Source: Siphonodentalium dalli
Lineage: Eukaryota; Mollusca; Scaphopoda; Gadilida; Siphonodentaliidae
Direction of reading: 5' to 3'
Length of the DNA stretch: 64,000 bases
Assembly: GCA_032622095.1 (NCBI GenBank)
Contig: CP136069.1
Span: 5,256,976-5,320,975 of the forward strand
Of the stretch, positions 9,199 to 20,555 are shown one piece after another; the first letter of the stretch is position 1; each line of letters opens with the position of its first letter. Position numbers and translations under genes: made by a program. The notes below the pieces were generated by a model. It did no database searches. It had not been told where the DNA came from and saw only the letters and a program-made list of their open reading frames with translations.

Positions 9199-9552
9199 TA
9201 TAATCAACAGTCGTGGAGGCATACAAAATGGCTTTCAGTCAATAATTCAACATTTGATTGCTTTCATCCAACTTTGCCGTTCACATGTATTAATACACAT
9301 AACATTATCATCATCTAGCCCCAAACACATGATACACTGGAATATCTTACCGATTACCAAGGATACACACGTAGAAACCCTACACAGTACAGTCGCTAGA
9401 GGCCGAATCTATCCAGTAATAACACTATTTAGCATCATAAATTTATTCAAAGTTTTATTCATGGTTACAACATTATTACTGTCACTCGGAATGATGAAAA
9501 ATAAATGGTTAGAGAATTCAAACAAAACTGTGTTTTAAGCATCATTTCTCAG
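9199..9552. other. No recognised gene
   Basis: AT-rich. One 94-codon frame runs through 9254-9538, but its composition and lack of any known motif give no reason to call it a gene. Confidence 0.4.
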
Positions 9553-9950
9553 CAGGGTTCGCGCTGCCACTTGCCAAATTTGCCAATGGCAAAAATAATT
9601 CACATTTGGCAAAAAATATTTTCAGTTGGCAAAAGTTTTGGCAAGTCACTTACTAATTCCTGAAGAAAGTTGAAAAATATTGGTCAATCAATACCATTCA
9701 TTTCAGGAAACTCTTATTGTTGTATGATAAACCACAATCGAGATGCGAGTATAACTAATTATTAACTAACTGTTTTTCTATCGATATCAAAAGTCGTCCA
9801 AACCGCGAGTGTCAAAACATAAGACTTCAGGTTGTCGAAAATGATACTATCAGGATAGCATTTGGCAAATGCTAAATTAATTTGGCAAAAAAATGTTTCA
9901 TTTGGCAAATTATATGGCAAAAGTAAATTTCGGTCCAGCGCGGACCCTGC
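9553..9950. mobile_element. hAT-like MITE with CAGGGTTCGCGC ends
   Basis: Left end cagggttcgcgctg and right end cagcgcggaccctg are inverted repeats. The flanks TTTCTCAG (9545-9552) and CTTCTCAG (9951-9958) match at 7 of 8 bases. The interior has several tttggcaaa motifs concentrated near both ends (for example 9580-9640 and 9855-9920), an arrangement seen for subterminal transposase-binding repeats. 398 bp, non-coding. Confidence 0.85.
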
Positions 9951-9958
9951 TTCTCAGT

Positions 9959-10384
9959 CCATAAAAGTTAAATTTTATATTATATTATTTTATATTAGAT
10001 TTAAATATAAATTTAAAGTTTTTGAATGCAGCATCCAAGTTATTCTATTTTTTTATTTTTTGGCCCTGGAGATTTGTGGTATAAAATCTTGAGTTATATT
10101 TCTACGATCATTATAACTTTTAACTAGGGTGTGAATTATCAGGATTTTGTTGATCTTTTTTGGTATGGCTAGATTCACCACTTACATGTAGCATTGTTGC
10201 TCTGAAAAGACCAACAACTGAGATTCGAATATATTTTGGTATAGGGGTCGTATAGGGGTCGTATAGGTGTCGATTAATACGAGAGAAATAATACCTATAT
10301 CCAGTGAGTTTCACAAGAGTTGCGGGCCTTTTTGAACTCGGAAAGAGCCAAATTGTTCTTCATAGAAACATTCAGAATGTCCCG
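9959..10384. other. No recognised gene
   Basis: AT-rich sequence. A short duplication, tataggggtcg, stands at about 10241-10262. Nothing else supported. Confidence 0.4.
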
Positions 10385-10515
10385 CTCTCTAAACAGATTG
10401 TTGGGGGTTATCAAAGGTTATGTTCCGCTCTCTAAACAGATTGTTGGGGGGGGGCATAAAATGTTACCAGTACCGCAGTACGTCCCGGACACTCTCTAAA
10501 CAGATTGTTGGGGGC
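10385..10515 (+). repeat. Three dispersed copies of a 22-bp motif
   Basis: ctctctaaacagattgttgg plus gg occurs near 10385, 10429 and 10493, separated by unrelated bases including a nine-G run. Probably a decayed tandem repeat. Confidence 0.6.
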
Positions 10516-10883
10516 CTTCAAAGGTTACACAAATTGACCTTGCAAGGCTTTGGCTATGTTGACAACAGTGTAATTCAAAATGTTCATTCATCTGCTTGCA
10601 TGCCACTATTTATGCAAACAATACCTATTCCTGTAGTCCTCATACATTGCATACACACCATTATTTATGTAAACACAAACTCTTCCTGTAGTCCACTTAT
10701 TTTTGATCAATTCAAGGATAATTTAAAAACATTTCTAAAGTAAATGAAACATATCCAAACTAGCATATCTCATTCATTCAATGAGATACTATGGACAAGG
10801 TAGATTTGTGTAATTTTGAGAACACAGGTCGATTTCTAAGATCATAGAATGTCGCCAAATTCCATTCTGTGTACGAAGAGCCC
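10516..10883. other. No recognised gene
   Basis: Short imperfect repeats (ctattcctgtagtcc and ctcttcctgtagtcc at about 10625 and 10680). No coding or RNA signal recognised. Confidence 0.4.
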
Positions 10884-13484
10884 ATTGACCCTTTCTCCAC
10901 TAAATACTCATTGACGAGTAGTTACCTTATTAACACTTTCTCTACTAAATACTCATTGACAATTAGTTACCTTATTAACCCTTTCTATCTAAATATTAAT
11001 TGACGAGTAGTTAACCTTATTAACCCTTTCTATCTAAATACTCATTGACGAGTTGTTACCTTATTAACCCTTTCTCTACTAAATACTTATTAATGAGTAA
11101 TTACCTTATTAACCCTTTCTATCTAAATACTAATTGATGAGTAGTTACCATATTAAACTTTCTATCTAAATACTCATTGACGAGTGGTTACCTTATTAAC
11201 CCTTTCTCTACTAAATACTCATTGATGAGTAGTTCCCTTATTAACCCTTTCTCTACTAAATACTCATTAACAAGTAGTTACCTGATTAACCCTTTCTATA
11301 CTAAATACTAATTGATGAGTAGTTCCCTTATTAACCATTTATACACTAAATACTAATTATATATATATATACCTTTATTTCCTCTGTAATACAGAGAGCT
11401 TACATATAATGAACAGGAACACAATACAATGATAATTAGTATTTACAGACATTTAACACGAAGAAAATCAAACGTATATACATGTACACCACGCATAAAT
11501 AGCACACATGCACACACCCTAACACACTACAACCGCTCTCAAATACTCACACACACGCACCCTTGTAGACACAACCATACATACACACATACATACACAT
11601 ATACATACACACGTGTACATTTCCCTTATTAACCCTTTATATACTAAATACTAACTGATGAGCAGTTCCCTTATTAACCATCTCTATACTAAATACTAAT
11701 TTATGATGAGTTCCCTTATTAACCCTTTATATACTAAATACTAACTGATGAATAGTTCCATAATTAACACTATCTATACTAAATACTAATTGATGAGTAG
11801 TTCCCTTAACCCTTTCTATACTAAATACTAATAGATGAATACTTCCATAATTAACACTATCTATACTAAATACTAATTGACAATTAGTTACCTTATTAAC
11901 CCTTTCTATCTAAATATTAATTGACGAGTAGTTACCTTATTAACCCTTTCTATCTAAATAATCATTGACGAGTAGTTACCTTATTAACACTTTCTATCTA
12001 AATACTCATTGATGAGTAGTTACCTTATTAACCCTTTCTCTACTAAATACTCATTGATGAGTAGTTCCCTTATTAACCGTCTATATACTAAATACTAATT
12101 GATAAGTAGTTCCCTTATTAACCCTTTCTATATTAAATAATCATTGATGAGTAGTTACCTTATTAACCCTTTCTATACTAAATACTAATTGATGAGTAGT
12201 TCCCTTATTAACCCTTTCTATCTAAATATTAATTGACGAGTAGTTACCTTATTAACCCTTTCTATCTAAATACTCATTGACGAGTTGTTACCTTATTAAC
12301 CCTTTCTCTACTAAATACTTATTAATGAGTAATTACCTTATTAACCCTTTCTATCTAAATACTAATTGATGAGTAGTTACCTTATTAAACTTTCTATCTA
12401 AATACTCATTGACGAGTAGTTACCTTATTAACCCTTTCTCTACTAAATACTCATTGATGAGTAGTTCCCTTATTAACCCTTTCTCTACTAAATACTCATT
12501 AACAAGTAGTTACCTGATTAACCCTTTCTATACTAAATACTCAATGATGAGTAGTTCTCTTATTAACCTTTTCTATACATACACACGTGTACATTTCCCT
12601 TATTAACCCTTTATATACTAAATACTAACTGATGAGCAGTTCCCTTATTAAACATCTCTATACTAAATACTAATTTATGATGAGTTCCCTTATTAACCCT
12701 TTATATACTAAATACTAACTGATGAATAGTTCCATAATTAACACTATCTATACTAAATACTAATTGATGAGTAGTTCCCTTAACCCTTTCTATACTAAAT
12801 ACTAATATATGAATACTTCCATAATTAACACTATCTATACTAAATACTAATTGACAATTAGTTACCTTATTAACCCTTTCTATCTAAATAATCATTGACG
12901 AGTAGTTACCTTATTAACCCTTTCTCTACTAAATACTTATTAATGAGTAGTTACCTTATTACCACTTTCTATCTAAATACTCATTGATGAGTAGTTACCT
13001 TATTAACCCTTTCTCTACTAAATACTCATTGATGAGTAGTTCCCTTATTAACCGTCTCTATACTAAATACTAATTGATAAGTAGTTCCCTTATTAACCCT
13101 TTCTATATTAAATACTCATTGATGAGTAGTTACGTTATTAACCCTTTCTATACTAAATACTAATTGATGAGTAGTTCCCTTATTAACCCTTTCTACACAA
13201 AATACTAATTGATGAGTAGTTCCCTTATTAACCATTTCTACACTAAATACTTATTGATGAGTAGTTCCCTTATTAACCATCTCTATACTAAATACTAATT
13301 GAAGAGTAGTTCCCTTATTAACCATTTCTATACTAAATACTTATTGATGAGTAGTTCCCTTATTAACCCTTTCTATACTAAATACTTATTGATGAGTAGT
13401 TCCCTTATTAACCGTCTCTATACTAAATACTTATTGATGAGTAGTTCCCTTATTAACCTTTTCTATTCCAAGACGAGTAGTTCC
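10884..13484 (+). repeat. 2.6-kb minisatellite of 44-45 bp units
   Basis: Unit ttattaaccctttctctact, then aaatactcattgatgagtag and ttccc, repeated more than 50 times. Most units contain the small palindrome actcattgatgagt, and each contains TTAACCCTTT, the same string that starts the TTAA MITEs in this window. Variants (tctactaaa / tatctaaa / tatactaaa; tcattgacg / taattgatg) are arranged in blocks. A block with acgtgtacatttcccttatt at 11611 recurs at 12585, and another at 10981 recurs at 12214. A non-repeat, CA-rich stretch interrupts the array at about 11355-11610. Confidence 0.93.
11355..11625. other. CA-rich interruption of the minisatellite
   Basis: Begins with an (AT)n run, then ttacatataatgaacaggaa and many cacaca/tacata tracts ending acacacgtgtacattt. 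In the duplicated block at 12585 only its last bases (tacacacgtgtacattt) remain, so the duplicate either lost or never had the rest. Confidence 0.7.
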
Positions 13485-13488
13485 CTTA

Positions 13489-13543
13489 GGAAATGTTCAG
13501 ATAATAAGATCAACAAACGACCTATGCTTATCTGAACATTTCC
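13489..13543. other. 16-bp perfect hairpin at the minisatellite edge
   Basis: ggaaatgttcagataa (13489-13504) is followed, after 23 bases, by its exact inverse (13528-13543). Function unknown; it may be the end of a further element. Confidence 0.7.
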
Positions 13544-13960
13544 TTTCCAATAAATAGGACTCCTTCTGTACTACTATTATCTGCCGTCTGCCTATTTAAC
13601 CTGAACACCCCTCCAGATGAATAATAGACCATTCCTATGTATACATTTATAACTGAGTGGGAGAATCCTTTAGTATAGAAAGGCAGGGTTTCCGTTGGAG
13701 GTCCGGGAATGGGGCCGGTAGCTGCTAAGGAGAAAATCAAGTAAATAATTTCAATGTAGGAACACCAATTTATCTACATGTACTTTCACAATATACATGT
13801 AAGTCTATAATCTAGAAGTGTAAGATATTGTAATTGTCAGATCGTTTTACCTGCAATATATTTTCTACCAAAGTTGTCAAGCTATCAAAGCCTCTACCTT
13901 CAAAGCAATAGAAATGTATTGTGATCATAAAAAAATACAATGGAGTCTATAAATAAATAA
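13544..13960. other. Unassigned, with a weak exon-like frame on the minus strand
   Basis: On the minus strand, ttttctccttag at about 13727-13738 resembles a splice acceptor and opens a frame continuing to 13528 (GPIPGPPTETLPFYTKGF...). No ATG, no recognised family and no donor, so I do not call a gene. Confidence 0.25.
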
Positions 13961-13966
13961 TCCACA

Positions 13967-14292
13967 GACGCTAACTGTATATGTACCCATTCAGACGCTA
14001 ACTGTATATGTACCCATTCAGACGCTAACGGTATATGTACCCATTCAGACGCTAACGGTATATGTACCCATTCAGACGCTAACGGTATATGTACCCAGTC
14101 AGACGCTAACGGTATATGTACCCATTCAGACGCTAACGGTATATGTACCCATTCAGACGCTAACTGTATATGTACCCATTCAGACGCTAACGGTATATGT
14201 ACCCATTCAGACGCTAACGGTATATGTACCCATTCAGACGCTAACGGTATATGTACCCATTCAGACGCTGACGGTATATGTACCCATTCAGA
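13967..14292. repeat. 27-bp minisatellite, about twelve units
   Basis: Unit cagacgctaacggtatatgt plus acccatt, repeated with a t/g variant at one site. The period is a multiple of three, so a frame stays open on the minus strand (ASEWVHIPL per unit). The array is cut by H (14293-14839) and continues at 14840-14945 in a shorter form. Confidence 0.92.
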
Positions 14293-14839
14293 CAGGGGGG
14301 GGGTGAAGAAAAAAAATTCCGGCACATATGCCGGGGTAGGTGGGTGGTCAAAGCCACCAACAAGCAATTTTTTCCGCAACTAAAATAAAAAATTCCTGCT
14401 TGTTTTTCAGTGTTTTGGCAATGAGTTGGGCTTCAAAACCACTTTGAATGAGAGAAATAATGTAATTCTAACTGGTAAACTGACTGCAGGCAGTTATCGT
14501 GTTGTATTTTGTTGCAAATATTGAAATCCAAGATGGCCACTGGCAGCCATGTTTTTTTGGCTGAATGACCTCAAAATGACTCATTCCTATTTACATGTCC
14601 ATGTTAACATCCATGATAAATAGTATGCACAGAAATTCATATACAGCTGTTTACAGTGAATTCCCCCCGCAAATCTCTGTTTTAGTGTTAAAAGGGGGGT
14701 GCATGGGTGTCAAAAAATGGTCGGAAAAAACTGCCGAAAACGGAAAAAAATATGGCGGTGGGGGTGGGTGGGTACAAAAAATTATCGAAAGGGAAAAAAT
14801 GCCATACGTGCCTGAAATTTTTTTCCGACCCCCCCCCTG
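14293..14839 (-). mobile_element. hAT-like MITE H, copy 2, inserted into the minisatellite
   Basis: Near-identical inverse of the 5218-5765 copy, with ends caggggg... and ...ccccccctg. ATTCAGAC stands at 14286-14293 and at 14840-14847, again 7-8 bp with one base shared with the terminus. The insertion splits a 27-bp array, so the H insertion is younger than that array. Confidence 0.88.
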
Positions 14840-14947
14840 ATTCAGACGCTAATGGTACATGTACACGCTAATGGTATATGTACACGCTAACGGTATATGT
14901 ACACGCTAATAGTATATGTACACGCTAACGGTATATGTATATGCTAA
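14840..14947. repeat. Continuation of the minisatellite with 18-bp units
   Basis: After H the repeat resumes as ttcagacgctaatggtacat and then as shorter units acacgctaacggtatatgt (about 18 bp), five or six copies, ending in decayed sequence. Confidence 0.8.
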
Positions 14948-15019
14948 CATATTTATGGATGTGTAACAACCAGAAATTTTGGAATATACAGTCGCAAAGA
15001 AAAGTAAATAATGCCTTAA

Positions 15020-15445
15020 CCGTTTCAGTGCCAGGGGCCGATCTAATCGGCCCTAATTTACAGTCTGTAAAATCGGCCCTATAAAAATTTGATTTTTTGG
15101 GATTGAATTTTTTTTGGGTATGCTAAATTAAGCATGCTATAGCGAATTTAAACTGGATAAAACCTTAGGGGCATGCTATAACTCAAAACTATCACCAAGT
15201 ATTCATAGTAATAATTTTGATGCCCATGAAAAACGTAAGATTCCCTGGCACTAAACCTACAAAATAAGTCTGTCAAAGAATATAAGAAAAAATTATTAAA
15301 ATTGAAAAAATTGTAAAAAATAATAACAAATGATGAAAAATTGTTAGGCCAATGCATTCTCTTATGGCCGACTTGCATACATAAGAGAATGCATTGGCAC
15401 AGGGTATATGGGTTGATACAAAAATCGGACCTGGCACTGAAAGGG
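15020..15445. mobile_element. TTAA-flanked MITE, B/D hybrid
   Basis: TTAA at 15016-15019 and 15446-15449. Ends are ccgtttcagtgccagggg and inverse cctggcactgaaaggg. It has the B-type cggccctaa motifs, an extra ~150-bp AT-rich insertion, and a shortened palindromic core (gccaatgcattctcttatgg ... agagaatgcattggc, about 15347-15398). Confidence 0.82.
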
Positions 15446-15449
15446 TTAA

Positions 15450-16196
15450 TTTTAACACACCGAGATATGAAATTAAACCTAAATTATTGTAGAACCTGTG
15501 CAAAAATATGAATTGTATTTCGCGACATAAAACATAGAGACAATCGCCAAGTACAATTAAACTGTGGACGCTTTTTTGTAACCTAGCTGCAACGTACATG
15601 TAACTAGCTCAACTCCAAACAGATGTATTCTAGTGATTTTGGTCCTGGTATGCACTTTCGTTCAGCGTCTGTATTCTTTATATCAAATAAGTTGTCCTCT
15701 AAAATTCCATATTGATATCCCAACAAGATGGAGAGAAGTTTTACACATCTCTATAATGCACAATATGTGTGTCCTGAGGTATGGTAGCAGGGGAAATCTG
15801 GGCTGGGGAATGGGACCCAAAAAATTTAAATCAACTGGTGGTTCAACATGGGAAAAATTGGCTAGGGGAACAGGGCCGTTGAGGGGATCCCATGCCGGTA
15901 GAAACAATGAGAAAGGGTTAACCTAAGTATGATGGTAGCAAATGAATCAGACATCAAACTTCTATTTTCTGCAGATTAGAAATAAGATATCGAATCAGGA
16001 TACTGATGACAATATTGAATCGATTCTCGAATCAAATTGGCTAGCTGCTGGTACATATGATATGCATGATCACACCCCCCCACAAAACATACTGTGTATA
16101 TGTGACATATGAAATGTGTGTCATTTGATGCCCCCCACCCCCGCCCATATATACTGTGTGTACATGTATGTAACATGAAATGTTTATCATATGAAT
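15450..16196. other. No recognised gene
   Basis: Two opposite-strand frames of 97 and 74 codons overlap between 15633 and 15926; neither shows a recognisable motif. An imperfect duplication lies near 16080-16180 (catactgtgtatatgtgaca / atactgtgtgtacatgtatg). Confidence 0.4.
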
Positions 16197-16620
16197 AGTG
16201 TGTCTGTCATTTTCAGAATGAGGTCCCCAGAGGGTGAATTTAGTGATCATATCCAACACTGTGGGGTAGCATCGCCGAAGGCACCCTCTGGGAACCACAT
16301 TCTGCTTAGGCCTCATAATCTGGGAAGTATCTATAGTCTCAAACTAACATTGTTATTAGTAAAATACATTTCCCTTATTGAAAGTTTCTATATCCCCTAA
16401 TTTGCAGAAGATAAAAAGCATAATCGAGGTGCTCAATGGGTGAACATCACCAACTTCAACTGGGGAACTTCAATCTGATCCTAGGACTCCCCTAGCAGTT
16501 GAGGCCTAAGCAAAATGAGGTTCCCAGAGGATAAATTTGGTGATGCTAGGCCACTTTGCGGGATAGCGTCACTAAATTCACCCTCTGTGGACCTCATTCT
16601 GCAAATGACAGACACACTAT
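16197..16620. mobile_element. Element F, full-length copy 2
   Basis: Begins tagtgtgtctgtcattttca and ends with gacagacacactatt. Two hairpins with gaatgaggtccccagagg arms, joined by an AT-rich spacer. Confidence 0.8.
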
Positions 16621-16637
16621 TTGCAGGTTTGATGGAG

Positions 16638-16690
16638 TTACCCATAATTCTGCTGTGGTTAAAAAGTCGATTATTTAGGGCATTACTGTA
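16638..16690. mobile_element. MITE A, right-arm fragment
   Basis: Only ttacccataattctgctgtg to gggcattactg remains, followed by TA. Confidence 0.8.
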
Positions 16691-16754
16691 ATTACATTAG
16701 GGCGGAAGTGAATGTTGAGTATAGGAATTTTGTCACCGAAAAATGTGACGTCAC

Positions 16755-17007
16755 CAAGCCTTGAAATAGGGTGTCTGTCATTGCAGAATGAGGTCCCCAG
16801 AGGGTGAATTTAGTTATGCTACCCCGCATAGCGGGCTAGCATCACCAAATTCACCCTCTGGGAACCTCATTCTGCTGAGGTGTAAGCAGAATGAGGTCCC
16901 CAGAGGGTGAATTTGTAGATGCTAGCCCGCTATGTGGGGTAGCATCACTAAATTCACCCTCTGGGGACCTCATTCTGTAAATGACAGACACACTATTTCA
17001 AGGCTTG
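16755..17007. mobile_element. Element F, compact palindromic copy with exact 8-bp target duplication
   Basis: Ends CAAGCCTTG and inverse, flanked by GACGTCAC at 16747-16754 and again at 17008-17015. It consists of two hairpins (gaatgaggtccccagagggt arms) in 253 bp. The 8-bp duplication places F with hAT or a similar 8-bp superfamily. Confidence 0.9.
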
Positions 17008-17271
17008 GACGTCACAGCAACATCACTATACAGTTCTCAATTTTTACTAGTATTTTGACTCCAATGGCATTTTCATGTTGATATTTGTCACCGATATGTA
17101 ATTAAAAGTAATAATCTCACCCTCTAGGGCCCTCATGTTGATATTTGTCACGGATATGTGACTAAAAGTAATAATCTCGATGTCCTAATCTAATATATAT
17201 TATACAGTTTAAAAGCATTGTGCCAAAATGTCTTAGCGATTTATAAGTTTGTGAATCGGCATGATTCTGAT

Positions 17272-17431
17272 AACCCTTTCAGTGCCAAGTCCGATTTTTG
17301 TATCAACCCATATTTCCTTGATCATTTTTCAAATTTATTGATTATAATAATGTGATACATTGATGGAAAGAGCTCTTGAAAAATGAGAGCTCTTTCCATC
17401 AATGTATCACATTACTATAATCAATAAATTT
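17272..17431. mobile_element. TTAA MITE D, right-truncated
   Basis: taaccctttcagtgccaagt then a hairpin of gtgatacattgatggaaaga. The outer right arm is missing. Confidence 0.75.
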
Positions 17432-17680
17432 TAAACTTCGGGGTTCATGCAGTTTGCTGATTTTTTCTCGCGGCCATGACCACATTGAAACCGCCGTTCA
17501 TTTGTTATATAAATATGTTTGTACAGTCATGATTGATACAGTTTATCGAGTGATGCCAAAAAATTAAGTATCTTAATAGTCCTTAAACTTTATAATTAAA
17601 TTGATTATCTATAGTCCTTAAAACTTTGTAATTACATTAGGAAACTGAGATTAGTAATTAAGGATGGACTATCTCTTTAA

Positions 17681-17896
17681 CCCTTTGAGTGCCAGGTCCG
17701 ATTTTTGTATCAACCCATATACCCTGTGCCAATGCATTCTCTTATATATGCGAGTCGACCATAGGTCGCCTCGCATATATAAGAGAATGCATTGGCCTAA
17801 CAATTTTTCATCATTTTTTTTTTTTTTTTTTTTTTAGGGTCGATTTTACAGACCATAAATTAGGGCCGATGAGATAGGCCCCTGGCACTGAAAGGG
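17681..17896. mobile_element. TTAA-flanked MITE B, copy 4
   Basis: TTAA at 17677-17680 and at 17897-17900. Core palindrome at about 17729-17797. The right TTAA is shared with the adjoining C element. Confidence 0.9.
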
Positions 17897-17900
17897 TTAA

Positions 17901-18288
17901 CCCTTTACCCAACAAACCGGCCAAATAAAGCTTCAACAGCCAAAAATATCTTCGGTCTGTCTCAATAGAACCATACAAATATGGATATCATTGGAACCGG
18001 CTCCTTGACCACATTGTGATAGTTACAGTTATGCCCTGTGCCAATGCATTCTCTTATATATGCGAGTCGACCATAGGTCGCCTCGCATAATTTTATATAA
18101 GAGAATGCATTGGCCTAAAAAAAAACTTTTTTTAACACTTTTTACCATTTTTTCTTACATTCTTTAACAATTTTATAATTTTTAATGTGTTAAGCCAATG
18201 CATTCTCTTATATATGCGAGGCGACCTATGGTCGACTCGCATATATAAGAGAATGCATTGGCACAGGGCCGTTCTGTTGGGTAAAGGG
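17901..18288. mobile_element. TTAA-flanked MITE C, copy 2, abutting B
   Basis: CCCTTTACCCAACAAACCGG to ctgttgggtaaaggg with TTAA on both sides (17897-17900 and 18289-18292). Two core palindromes at about 18038-18113 and 18194-18262. Confidence 0.9.
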
Positions 18289-18572
18289 TTAAGGATGGAT
18301 TATCTCTTTAAATAATTTTTTTTAGATACTTTCCTGGGTATGAAATAATATGAATGAGATGGAAATCCCTGCCTGGAAATGATTCTATCAATTAATATTG
18401 ATTTATTTCATTATAATGTTCTAAATATAGTATCAATGTAACACTTCTTTGTTCTGTATATAATATAGTACTTTTATATAGAGTCCTTCAGAGTCATGGA
18501 CCGAACGAATGCAAGCCACAAACTGTATCCAATTGATTGTATTTATTGTAATATTGAGTGCGAATCAAGTAC

Positions 18573-18662
18573 AGTAATGCTCTAAATAATCGACTCCTTA
18601 ACCACAGCAGAATTATGGGTAACTTTTCATGATTTTGTCGGAAATATGGCTTGTTGCCTTTG
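18573..18662. mobile_element. MITE A, left-arm fragment
   Basis: acagtaatgctctaaataat to gaaatatggcttgttgcc, then unrelated sequence. The right arm is lost. Confidence 0.8.
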
Positions 18663-19849
18663 GACAGCATAATACATGTATATGCATTATTAGTTTTTGG
18701 CCCAAGCCCTAGAGTGTAGTATATGCTTAGTTTCCATACATAAAATAACCAATAAATGCAAATATAAAAGACGGTCCTGAATATCACGGATCATTATTGC
18801 ACGGCTTTAAGTGTTATTTTATTCAAAATAAAATTTGAAATAAAATCAATATTAATTGCTAGACACGTTTCCGGACAGGGGTATTCAATTCATAAGTATT
18901 ATTTCATACCCAGTAAACTATGTAGATCATGTTGCGGAAGAGATAATACACCTTTAATTTATTTTGGGCAAGTATTTACTGTCACCAGTGAAGACTTACC
19001 ATTCCTGCTTCAGAAGCCGGGTCAAGTGTCAAAAATTGTTCCATTCTTCAAATAGGTATATCCTCCATGTCACATTCTACGTTCTCCAGATCAAAAGCCG
19101 GTCGATGTAATCACCAGAGAATTCTGGACATGACAAAAAATAGTCCCGATTGAATTAATAGTGCAATCATTGTGCAAAACTCAATTATGCAGCTTATGTA
19201 TTTATCGAAATTTGGAATCCACATGTTGGATTACATACTAGATATATTAGATAGTCATAGTTTTTATGGAAAACATTTAATGTTTTTATTAATTTTTTAA
19301 AGCTGTATTAAGATTTCAGACTTAAATGTGTAACATGAACAACCCCATGCTGCAAAACATGCTAATTAGCTTGGCATTCCATGCTAATTAGCTTGGCATT
19401 CCTATCTAAGAAGAAATCGTGTTAATGGTCTTCCATCATAAAGATCACCATAAATTCCCAGGAATACTAAATGTATTACTATAAAAGATCATTTATAGTT
19501 TAAATTTTTAAAGAGGTATATGACTGTGTCAAGTTCATAAAATTGTTAAGATTTATAGTAAACAGACATGTATCTTGCTGCATGGTATATGGTACAGGCA
19601 TATGCACTCAAGCTGACATCTCAGTTTTCATAGGGAATGTACTGGTAGTTAAACATAAATTTGGTAATTAATGTCAGAGTAATCTATATAATAGCAGGTG
19701 TGTCCTATACATCTTTAATTATCAGTGAAATGTGTTTGGATAAATTGTAACTGATAAGCAGAAACAGCAAAGGTCAGTGGTGAAAATAATAAAAACAAAT
19801 ATAATTGATAATTATCTCCTTGTTGGGCCATGTATAATTTAGTCGCTTT
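18663..19849. other. No recognised gene or element
   Basis: About 1.2 kb of AT-rich sequence. One local duplication, catgctaattagcttggcat at about 19367 and 19380. No coding or RNA gene signal. Confidence 0.45.
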
Positions 19850-19853
19850 TTAA

Positions 19854-20064
19854 CCCTTTCAGTGAGTGCCAAGTCCGATTTTTGTATTAACCCATATTTC
19901 CTTGATCATTTTTCAAATTTATTGATTATAATAATGTGATACATTGATGGAAAGAGATCTAAGAGCTCTTTCCATCAATATATCACATTATTATAATCAA
20001 TAAATTTGAAAAATGATCAAGGAAATATGGGTTGATACAAAAATCGGACTCGGCACTGAAAGGG
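19854..20064. mobile_element. TTAA-flanked MITE D, copy 2
   Basis: TTAA at 19850-19853 and 20065-20068. A near-perfect hairpin over its full length, with arms tatttccttgatcatttttc and gtgatacattgatggaaaga. This family has no copy of the ccaatgcattctct core. The left end has gagt duplicated (cagtgagtgcc). Confidence 0.92.
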
Positions 20065-20068
20065 TTAA

Positions 20069-20555
20069 GGACATGCCTCTGTGGATCATGTCATAAATGG
20101 AGTTTAATCGTGGGAACGGGAATATCCCGGTTCCTGGTTCCCATACTCATTCCCGTTTTTCAGGAATATGATTTGTTGGACCGGGAACGGAGTGCATTGT
20201 TGATATTTGGTATATCATACATCAGTGGACACCAATGACACATAATTTTGTTTACTTCATCCACAGCAAGATGTATGTTATATATCTGCAAATGATACAT
20301 GAAGTGTGAATAGAATTGACCATGCTATCATCTGATAGTTAAGGACTTAAGGTTTGGTTTGGTGACCCATGGACAGCCGTGACATCACAACACAGGTCAC
20401 AACATAGTGACATGCACCTTTCGTGGGAAACAAGACTTACAACATATATAAAATTATCAATCGCGGTGATGTCGCATCAGCAATATCAGGCTATTCTAGT
20501 GACAAATGCACGGACTGTGCATGCGGTACTCTTATGCAGTTGCTTGAATATATAG
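20069..20555. other. No recognised gene
   Basis: A short imperfect repeat of gttcc/cgggaa type near 20110-20200. Nothing else supported. Confidence 0.4.

Noticed and set aside
10884-13484. CRISPR array
   Set aside because: Units are contiguous variants without unique spacers, in a eukaryotic sequence.
10884-13484. Interstitial telomere repeats because of ttaaccc strings
   Set aside because: The unit is 44-45 bp with ttaaccctttc, not tandem hexamers TTAGGG/CCCTAA.
13528-13740. Minus-strand exon
   Set aside because: Only an acceptor-like site; no ATG, donor or recognised family.
13900-14379. 159-codon minus-strand frame with ASEWVHIPL repeats
   Set aside because: Follows a 27-bp minisatellite and runs into a transposon end; the frame is an artefact of the period.
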